Assembly: GCF_009796285.1 (NCBI RefSeq)
Contig: NZ_CP047020.1
Location: 1,736,001-1,800,000, forward strand
Reading direction: 5' to 3'
Origin: Streptomyces broussonetiae
GTDB taxonomy: Bacteria; Actinomycetota; Actinomycetes; Streptomycetales; Streptomycetaceae
Length of the DNA: 64,000 nt
The position numbers were made by a program, and so were the translations under genes. Shown in pieces: positions 58,485-64,000 of the stretch; the first letter of the stretch is position 1, and every line of letters begins with the position of its first letter. The notes under the pieces were generated by a model. The model did no database searches. It worked only from the letters and a program-made list of their open reading frames with translations, and was not told the origin of the DNA.

Positions 58485-59044
58485 GGCCGCGCCCGTACAT
58501 GCATCCGCTCACCCTGCGGCCCGAACAGGCTGAGGAACTCCACCGGCCCCTCCCCGGTCGACCCGAACCAGTGCGGCACGCGCGTGTCGAACTCGGCGGC
58601 CTCCCCCGCCGACAGCACCACGTCGTGCTCGCCGAGGACCAGCCGCAGCCGGCCGGAGAGCACGTACAGCCACTCGTAACCCTCATGGGTGCGCAGGTCC
58701 GGCTCCTGCTTGCGCCGGGGTTCGAGGACCTTGAAGGCCTGCAGGCCGCCGGGCTGGCGGGTCAGCGGCCAGTGGGTGCGTCCGCCCCGCTCGATCGGCT
58801 TCGACCGCACCCGCGGGTCCCCCACCTCAGGCGCCCCGACCAGTTCGTCCAGCGGCACCTGATGGGCCTGGGCGATCGGCAGCAACAGCTCGAGGCTGGG
58901 CTTGCGCAGGCCCGACTCCAGCCGGGACAGGGTGCTCACGGAGATCCCGGTCGCCTCCGACAGCGCGGCCAGGGTCACCTCCCGCTCCTTGCGCAGGCGC
59001 CGCAGCCGGGCGCCCACTTCCGCCAGTACGTCGTCCGTGGTCAT
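58472..59044 (-). CDS. XRE family regulator with cupin domain
   Basis: A 190-residue regulator. The N-terminal HTH_3 is VGARLRRLRKEREVTLAALSEATGISVSTLSRLESGLRKPSLELLLPIAQAH; the C-terminal cupin (about 110-185) is HEGYEWLYVLSGRLRLVLGEHDVVLSAGEAAEFDTRVPHWFG, with metal-ligand-like His. Such regulators sense small ligands. No ribosome site lies before the ATG and a consensus promoter ends 7 nt before it, so the mRNA is probably leaderless. It is divergent from the thioredoxin-reductase-like gene. Confidence 0.92.
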   Translation of the reverse strand: MTTDDVLAEVGARLRRLRKEREVTLAALSEATGISVSTLSRLESGLRKPSLELLLPIAQAHQVPLDELVGAPEVGDPRVRSKPIERGGRTHWPLTRQPGGLQAFKVLEPRRKQEPDLRTHEGYEWLYVLSGRLRLVLGEHDVVLSAGEAAEFDTRVPHWFGSTGEGPVEFLSLFGPQGERMHVRARPTRK

Positions 59045-59051
59045 GAAACCT

Positions 59052-59080
59052 ATTGCAGGATCGGCAAATGTGTTTGTCAA
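59052..59080 (-). promoter_or_regulatory. Consensus promoter of XRE regulator gene, probably leaderless transcript
   Basis: On the minus strand: TTGACA (59075-59080), 17-nt spacer, TGCAAT (59052-59057), then 7 nt to the ATG at 59044. The spacing places the transcription start at the ATG. The segment is AT-rich for this genome and lies between the divergent genes, so it may also hold the regulator's own operator. Confidence 0.65.
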
Positions 59081-59108
59081 TCCCGCGGACCCGGGCCACT
59101 GTCGCGGC

Positions 59109-60074
59109 ATGACCGAGAACAACGAGAACAACCGGTACGAAGCAGTCGTCGTCGGAGGCGGAGCCGCCGGGCTGTCCGCCGCGCTGGTCCTCGGCCGGTC
59201 CCGGCGCCGCACGCTGGTCGTCGATGCGGGCGAGCCGCGCAACGCGCCGAGCGCGCACATGCAGGGCTATCTGTCCCGGGACGGCATGTCCCCGGCCGAG
59301 TTCCTGGCGGTCGGCCGCGAGGAGATCGCCCGCTACGGCGTGGAGCTGGTCCGGGACCGGGTGGTGGACGCGGACAAGGACGGCGGGGGCTTCACGGCGA
59401 GGCTCGCCGGCGGGCGGACGGTACGGGCCCGGCAGCTGGTGATCGCCACGGGTCTGAGGGACGAGCTGCCCGAGGTCCCGGGGCTGGCCGAGCGGTTCGG
59501 CCGGGACGTGGTGCACTGCCCGTACTGCCACGGCTGGGAGGTCCGCGACCTGCCGACCGGGGTGCTCGCGACCTCCGCGCTGAGCGTGCACCAGGCGCTG
59601 ATGGTCACCCAGTGGTCGAAGGACGTGCGGTTCTTCCTGCACGAGGTGAGCGAGTCGGAGCTGACGGACGTCGACCTGCGCCGGCTGGCCGCCGCCGGGG
59701 TCGGCGTCGTGCCCGGGAAGGTCACGGAACTCGTCGTCACCGGCGACCGGCTCACCGGGGTCCGGCTGGCCGGGCGTACCCCCGCCGAGGCAGGCACGGT
59801 CCACGACCTCGAGGTGCTGTTCGCCGCACCGCGGGCCGTGCCGCAGAACGACCTGCTGGTGAAGCTGGGCGCGGAGCTGCGCGAGACACCCTTCGGCAGC
59901 TATCCGGTGACCGACGAGCGCGGCCTGACGACCGTGCCCGGCCTCTGGGCGGCGGGCAACGCCGGCGGCTTCGCCGAACAGGTGATCAACGCGGCCAGCC
60001 GCGGCTACCGCGCGGGGGCGGCGATCAACGGGGAACTGCTCATGGCGGACCTCGACGCTGCCGTGCGGATGTAG
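59109..60074 (+). CDS. Thioredoxin-reductase-like NAD(P)/FAD oxidoreductase
   Basis: A 321-residue flavoprotein. FAD loop AVVVGGGAAGLSAALVLGRSRRRTLVVDAG at the N-terminus, the redox-type motif VVHCPYCHGWEVRDLP (CPYC near residue 138), and the C-terminal FAD motif LWAAGNAGGFAEQVINAASRG. The sequence is of the actinobacterial bacillithiol/thioredoxin-reductase-like group that often lacks a cognate thioredoxin; the substrate is not known. It is divergent from the XRE-cupin regulator, so control by it is plausible. Confidence 0.9.
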   Translation: MTENNENNRYEAVVVGGGAAGLSAALVLGRSRRRTLVVDAGEPRNAPSAHMQGYLSRDGMSPAEFLAVGREEIARYGVELVRDRVVDADKDGGGFTARLAGGRTVRARQLVIATGLRDELPEVPGLAERFGRDVVHCPYCHGWEVRDLPTGVLATSALSVHQALMVTQWSKDVRFFLHEVSESELTDVDLRRLAAAGVGVVPGKVTELVVTGDRLTGVRLAGRTPAEAGTVHDLEVLFAAPRAVPQNDLLVKLGAELRETPFGSYPVTDERGLTTVPGLWAAGNAGGFAEQVINAASRGYRAGAAINGELLMADLDAAVRM

Positions 60075-60107
60075 CAGCCCGGCGGGCCTCCGGTGCAGGA
60101 TGGCTGC

Positions 60108-61655
60108 ATGCTCCTTGCCCGGCTCGCCCAGGTGTCCCGCGAGGTCGCCGCGACGGCGGCACGGTCCCGCAAGACGGCGCTGCTCGCGGAGCTGTTCCGG
60201 GACGCCGAGGCGGACGACGTGCCGATCGTCATCCCGTACCTGGCCGGACGGCTGCCGCAGGGCCGGCTCGGGGTCGGCTGGAAGGTGCTGAGCCACCCGG
60301 TGCCGCCGGCCGCCGAGCCCACGCTCACGGTCCGGGAGGCCGACGCCCGGCTCACCGAACTGGGCAGGGTCCGCGGTGCGGGCGCGCAGGCGGAGCGGAC
60401 CCGGATCGTGGGCTCGCTGATGGGCGCGGCCACCGCGGACGAGCAGCGCTTCCTGCGCGGGCTGCTCACCGGCGAGGTCCGGCAAGGCGCGCTGGACGCG
60501 GTCGCGGTCGAGGGCCTCGCCCAGGCGACCGGCGCCGACCCGGCCGCCGTCCGGCGGGCGGTGATGCTGGCGGGGTCGCTGCAGACGGTCGCCCAGGCGC
60601 TGCTGGCCGAGGGTCCCGGCGCACTGGACCGGTTCCGGCTCACCGTCGGCCGGCCGGTGCTGCCGATGCTGGCGCAGAGCGCCTCCTCGGTCGCCGAGGC
60701 CGTGCGCAAGCTCGGCGCCTGCGCGGTGGAGGAGAAGCTGGACGGCATCCGGGTGCAGGTCCACCGGGACGGCGACACGATCCGGGTGCACACCCGCACC
60801 CTGGACGACATCACCGGCCGGCTGCCCGAAGTGACTTCGGCCGCACGGGAGTTGACGGGCGAGCGGTTCGTCCTGGACGGCGAGGTGATCTCCTTCGGCG
60901 AGGACGGCCGCCCCCGCTCCTTCCAGGAGACCGCGGGCCGGGTCGGCTCCCGTACGGACGTGGCGAAGGCTGCCGGACAGGTACCGGTCTCGCCCGTCTT
61001 CTTCGACGTCCTGTCGGTCGACGGCCGCGATCTGCTCGACCTGCCGTTCGCCGAGCGGCACGCGGAGCTGGCCCGGCTGGTGCCCGAGCCGATGCGGGTG
61101 CGCCGTACGGTCGCCGCCGGGCCCGAGGACATCCCCGAGGCGGAACGGTTCCTCGCCGACACCCTGGCCCGCGGGCACGAGGGCGTGGTGGTGAAGGCGC
61201 TGGACGCCCCCTACGGCGCGGGCCGGCGCGGCGCCGCCTGGCTGAAGGTCAAGCCCGTGCACACCCTCGACCTGGTGGTGCTGGCCGCCGAGTGGGGTCA
61301 CGGCCGCCGCACGGGCAGACTGTCCAACCTGCACCTAGGCGCCCGCACCGCCGACGGCGGCTTCGCCATGCTCGGCAAGACCTTCAAGGGCATGACCGAC
61401 GTGATGCTCGCCTGGCAGACCAAGCGGCTGCGGGAGCTGGCGGTCGACGAGGACGCCGACGACGGCTGGGTGGTCCGGGTCCGCCCCGAACTCGTCGTGG
61501 AGATCGCCTACGACGGCCTCCAGCGCTCCTCGCGCTACCCGGCCGGCGTGACCCTGCGCTTCGCCCGGGTAGTGCGCTATCGCGAGGACAAACGCCCCGA
61601 GGAGGCCGATACGGTGGAGGCCCTGCTGGCGGCCCACCCGGAGGTCACACCGTGA
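60108..61655 (+). CDS. ATP-dependent DNA ligase
   Basis: A 515-residue ligase. The N-terminal DNA-binding helical domain (about 1-180) is followed by the adenylation domain with the nucleophile Lys210 in EEKLDGIRVQVH (motif I KxDGxR). FVLDGEVISF is motif III, GHEGVVVKAL motif IV and AAWLKVKP motif V; the C-terminal OB domain ends near VTP. Complete set of nucleotidyltransferase motifs. It is of the stand-alone Lig family used in repair, not LigD. The stop overlaps the NUDIX start (GTGA). Confidence 0.95.
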   Translation: MLLARLAQVSREVAATAARSRKTALLAELFRDAEADDVPIVIPYLAGRLPQGRLGVGWKVLSHPVPPAAEPTLTVREADARLTELGRVRGAGAQAERTRIVGSLMGAATADEQRFLRGLLTGEVRQGALDAVAVEGLAQATGADPAAVRRAVMLAGSLQTVAQALLAEGPGALDRFRLTVGRPVLPMLAQSASSVAEAVRKLGACAVEEKLDGIRVQVHRDGDTIRVHTRTLDDITGRLPEVTSAARELTGERFVLDGEVISFGEDGRPRSFQETAGRVGSRTDVAKAAGQVPVSPVFFDVLSVDGRDLLDLPFAERHAELARLVPEPMRVRRTVAAGPEDIPEAERFLADTLARGHEGVVVKALDAPYGAGRRGAAWLKVKPVHTLDLVVLAAEWGHGRRTGRLSNLHLGARTADGGFAMLGKTFKGMTDVMLAWQTKRLRELAVDEDADDGWVVRVRPELVVEIAYDGLQRSSRYPAGVTLRFARVVRYREDKRPEEADTVEALLAAHPEVTP

Positions 61656-62125
61656 CGGTGCGTACGACGAAGCACAGTGCGGGACTGCTGGTGTTCCGGC
61701 ACACCGATGAGGGGCTTCAGGTAGTGCTCGGCCATATGGGTGGCCCCCTGTGGGCGAAGAAGGACGCCGGGGCGTGGACGGTCCCCAAGGGCGAGTACGC
61801 GTCCGACGAGCCCGCATGGGAGGCGGCCCGGCGGGAGTTCCGGGAGGAGCTGGGGCTGGCGCCGCCGGGCGGGACGGCCGTACCGCTGGGCGAGGTCGTG
61901 CAGAAGAACGGCAAGATCGTCACGGCGTGGGCGGTGGAGGCCGACCTGGATCTGACGGGTTTCACCCCGGGCAGCTTCACCATGCAGTGGCCCCCGAGGT
62001 CCGGACGCGAGCAGGAGTTCCCCGAGCTGGACCGGGTGGAGTGGCTGGGCATCGACCGGGCCCGCGAGCTGATCATCTCCGCGCAGAGCGCGTTTCTCGA
62101 CCGGCTGGCGGAGCACACGCGCTGA
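61652..62125 (+). CDS. NUDIX hydrolase coupled to DNA ligase
   Basis: A 157-residue NUDIX protein. The box GEYASDEPAWEAARREFREELG fits GX5EX7REXXEEXG, so the metal-binding catalytic site is complete. Family members of this AP4A/MutT-like group clear nucleotides such as diadenosine polyphosphates. The GTG start overlaps the ligase stop, so ligase and NUDIX are co-translated; a role in cleaning ligase by-products or damaged nucleotides is inference. Confidence 0.92.
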   Translation: MTVRTTKHSAGLLVFRHTDEGLQVVLGHMGGPLWAKKDAGAWTVPKGEYASDEPAWEAARREFREELGLAPPGGTAVPLGEVVQKNGKIVTAWAVEADLDLTGFTPGSFTMQWPPRSGREQEFPELDRVEWLGIDRARELIISAQSAFLDRLAEHTR

Positions 62126-62200
62126 AGAGGGTCTCACGCGTTGCGGACGCCGCGCCCGCGCGCGAAGGTCGAGACAAGCCCGCTCCCAGGGAGGCCAGCC

Positions 62201-63586
62201 ATGCCCATCGCGACGGTGAACCCGGCCAACGGCGAGACGCTCAAGGCGTACGAGCCCATGGGCGAGGAGGAGCTGGAACGCCGGCTCCAGCTCGCCGAGG
62301 CCACGTTCCGCACGTACCGGACGACCGCGTTCGCCGACCGGGCCCGACTGCTGAACAAGGCCGCCGATCTGCTCGACGAGGACCAGCCGGAGATCGGCCG
62401 GGTCATGACCACCGAGATGGGCAAGCCGGTCAAGCAGGCCCGCGCGGAGGCCGCGAAGTGCGCGAAGGCGATGCGCTGGTACGCCGAGCACGCCGAGGCG
62501 CTGCTGGCCGACGAGGAGCCCGCCGAGTCGGACGTGCGCGACTCCGGGGCGTCCCGGGTCCGGGTGCGCTACCGGCCGCTCGGCCCGGTGCTCGCGGTCA
62601 TGCCGTGGAACTTCCCCCTGTGGCAGGTCGTACGGTTCGCCGCGCCCGCGCTGATGGCGGGCAACGTGGGCCTGCTCAAACACGCCTCCAACGTCCCCCA
62701 GACGGCCCTGTACCTGGAAGACCTGTTCCACCGGGCGGGCTTCACGGAAGGCTGCTTCCAGACGCTGCTGATCGGGGCGGGCGCGGTAGACGGCATCCTG
62801 CGCGACGAGCGGGTCAAGGCGGCGACGCTGACGGGCAGCGAGCCCGCGGGCCGGGCGGTCGCCGCCACCGCCGGGGAGATGATCAAGAAGACGGTGCTGG
62901 AGCTGGGCGGCAGCGACCCGTACGTCGTCATGCCCTCGGCCGACCTGGACCGGGCCGCCGGGATCGCGGTCACGGCGCGGGTGCAGAACAACGGGCAGTC
63001 GTGCATCGCCGCGAAGCGGTTCATCGTGCACCACGACGTCTACGACGCCTTCGCCGAGAAGTTCGTCGCCGGGATGCGGGCGCTCAAGGTCGGCGATCCG
63101 CTCGAGGAGGACACCGGGGTCGGTCCGCTCGCAACCGAACAGGGCCGCAAGGACGTGGAAGAGCTGGTCGACGACGCCAGGCGCAGCGGCGCCGAGGTGC
63201 TGTGCGGCGGGCAGCGGCCGGACGGGCCGGGCTGGTACTACCCGCCGACCGTACTCGCCGGCATCACCCGGGAGATGCGCATCCACCGCGAGGAGGCGTT
63301 CGGGCCGGTGGCCACGCTGTACCGGGCCGGCGACCTGGACGAGGCACTGCTGATCGCCAACGACTCGCCGTTCGGGCTGAGTTCCAACGTCTGGACGCGG
63401 GACGAGGCGGAGGTCGAACGGTTCGCCCGCGATCTCGAGGCCGGCTCGGTGTACGTCAACGGGATGACCGCCTCGCATCCTGCGTTCCCGTTCGGCGGTG
63501 TGAAGCGCTCGGGGTACGGGCGTGAGCTGTCCGGGCACGGAATCCGGGAGTTCTGCAACATCACCACGGTTTGGCAGGGGGTGTGA
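62201..63586 (+). CDS. gabD: Succinate-semialdehyde dehydrogenase (NADP-type) family aldehyde dehydrogenase
   Basis: A 461-residue aldehyde dehydrogenase. Motifs: [21 protein letters not shown] (NAD pocket), [12 protein letters not shown] (general base Glu), [14 protein letters not shown] (catalytic Cys), and [28 protein letters not shown] start and length match the GabD1/SSADH branch. It would oxidise succinate semialdehyde to succinate in the GABA or 2-oxoglutarate bypass. The ATG at 62201 has GGGAGG upstream. Confidence 0.9.
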   Translation: MPIATVNPANGETLKAYEPMGEEELERRLQLAEATFRTYRTTAFADRARLLNKAADLLDEDQPEIGRVMTTEMGKPVKQARAEAAKCAKAMRWYAEHAEALLADEEPAESDVRDSGASRVRVRYRPLGPVLAVMPWNFPLWQVVRFAAPALMAGNVGLLKHASNVPQTALYLEDLFHRAGFTEGCFQTLLIGAGAVDGILRDERVKAATLTGSEPAGRAVAATAGEMIKKTVLELGGSDPYVVMPSADLDRAAGIAVTARVQNNGQSCIAAKRFIVHHDVYDAFAEKFVAGMRALKVGDPLEEDTGVGPLATEQGRKDVEELVDDARRSGAEVLCGGQRPDGPGWYYPPTVLAGITREMRIHREEAFGPVATLYRAGDLDEALLIANDSPFGLSSNVWTRDEAEVERFARDLEAGSVYVNGMTASHPAFPFGGVKRSGYGRELSGHGIREFCNITTVWQGV

Positions 63587-63611
63587 GTGCTGCGGGGCTA
63601 CCATCCCATTT

Positions 63612-63845
63612 GTGAACCTCGAAGTGACTCTGCCTCTGATCGTCGACGACCGCGGGTCCTTGCAGGTGGCTGCGGCCGACGTGAGTAAGTTGCTGCGGAC
63701 CGTGGGTGGACGGTGGCTGCGGCTCGTGGAGGCCGGGGAGCAGGGTCTGGACGAGGATACGGTTGCCGCGCTGACCATCGAGTTGGCCAAGCTCGCGGAC
63801 CGTATCGACGTGGCCTGCATCGCGCACAGCAGCGGAGCGCCGTAG
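63612..63845 (+). CDS. DUF6213 protein
   Basis: A 77-residue small soluble protein typical of Streptomyces (NLEVTLPLIVDDRGSLQVAAADVSKLLRTVGGRWLRLVEAGE, then LDEDTVAALTIELAKLADRIDVACIAH). Function unknown. GTG start at 63612, 25 nt after the aldehyde dehydrogenase stop; weak ribosome site (GCGGGG). Confidence 0.8.
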   Translation: MNLEVTLPLIVDDRGSLQVAAADVSKLLRTVGGRWLRLVEAGEQGLDEDTVAALTIELAKLADRIDVACIAHSSGAP

Positions 63846-63850
63846 GCGGA

Positions 63851-64000
63851 TCAGCCCAGCGTTGCCCAGAACATGCTCTCGTACCGTTGAAGCAGCGTTC
63901 CGTAGGTGTGTGCGGTGTCCGTGTGCAGAGCACCGGTGTCCAGGCCCGCCTGCACGGCCGCCGTCGCCTGTTCGTCCAGGTCGGGCGCCGGCGCCGCGAA
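63851..64000 (-). CDS. C-terminal end of an unidentified protein, cut by window edge
   Basis: The last 49 residues and stop of a minus-strand gene. The frame is open to the window end: DLDEQATAAVQAGLDTGALHTDTAHTYGTLLQRYESMFWATLG. A helical tail ending in the aromatic YESMFWATLG; I cannot assign a family from this fragment. Confidence 0.55.
   Translation of the reverse strand, partial: FAAPAPDLDEQATAAVQAGLDTGALHTDTAHTYGTLLQRYESMFWATLG

Noticed and set aside
60108..61655. LigD-type NHEJ ligase
   Set aside because: No polymerase or nuclease domain is fused and no Ku gene is adjacent; domain order is of a stand-alone ligase.
58469..62125. 1218-residue plus-strand open frame
   Set aside because: Most of it is an Arg/Pro/Ala/Gly-rich shadow of the XRE, reductase and ligase genes; only the last 157 residues are real (NUDIX).

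Overview
The window looks like the chromosome of a Streptomyces or a very close relative. The DNA is uniformly GC-rich with strong third-position bias. It carries an SsgA-like sporulation regulator, DUF5709 and DUF6213 proteins, three giant LAL-type LuxR regulators, a sugar ABC importer without its own ATPase, and only one in-frame TTA codon that I could find. There are no rRNA or tRNA genes, insertion sequences, phage genes or CRISPR arrays. The gene mix (catabolic oxidoreductases, many regulators, many decayed genes) suggests an accessory or arm region rather than core chromosome.

Layout. 1-3.6 kb: an isochorismatase-like hydrolase (cut by the window edge), DoxX, YoaK and an MFS exporter. 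3.7-10.9 kb (minus): pyruvate oxidase, then a molybdenum hydroxylase operon (large, FAD and 2Fe-2S subunits) with an ACMSD-like amidohydrolase and a wrecked xdhC. 11-12.8 kb: acetyltransferase, SsgA-like protein, Dps. 13-19.1 kb: a complete cydABDC operon for cytochrome bd and its ABC exporter. 19.1-25.9 kb: a flavin reductase/LLM monooxygenase pair, an NmrA-like protein, an AraC and a LAL regulator. 26-31.4 kb: a sugar ABC importer flanked by three related alpha/beta hydrolases, one with no nucleophile serine. 31.4-34 kb: MaoC protein, a chimeric FAD-oxidase/SMP-30 gene and a broken dehalogenase-like gene. 34-44.8 kb: small proteins, a secreted VOC protein, two overlapping AraC genes, an HSL-type hydrolase and two divergent LAL regulators. 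45-49.7 kb: a His/Met/Cys-rich locus with a CysK2-like PLP enzyme translationally coupled to an MFS transporter. 49.7-55 kb: DedA, a shortened amidohydrolase, a VOC gene with a duplicated 5' end, DUF779, a phosphodiester glycosidase and a GDPD-like protein. 55-59 kb (minus): an acyl-CoA dehydrogenase pair, a quinone reductase and an XRE-cupin regulator. 59-64 kb (plus): thioredoxin-reductase-like protein, ATP-dependent DNA ligase with NUDIX, succinate-semialdehyde dehydrogenase, DUF6213.

Two themes stand out. First, the 44.9-49.7 kb locus resembles the copper-regulated lpqS-cysK2-Rv0849 operon of Mycobacterium tuberculosis and is the best candidate here for a little-described system: a metal-linked sulfur-amino-acid enzyme, its transporter and secreted metal-binding proteins. 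Second, several genes carry internal deletions or a short duplication (xdhC, FAD-oxidase/SMP-30, dehalogenase-like, amidohydrolase, VOC) with no mobile element nearby, which points to ongoing small-scale deletion in this region.
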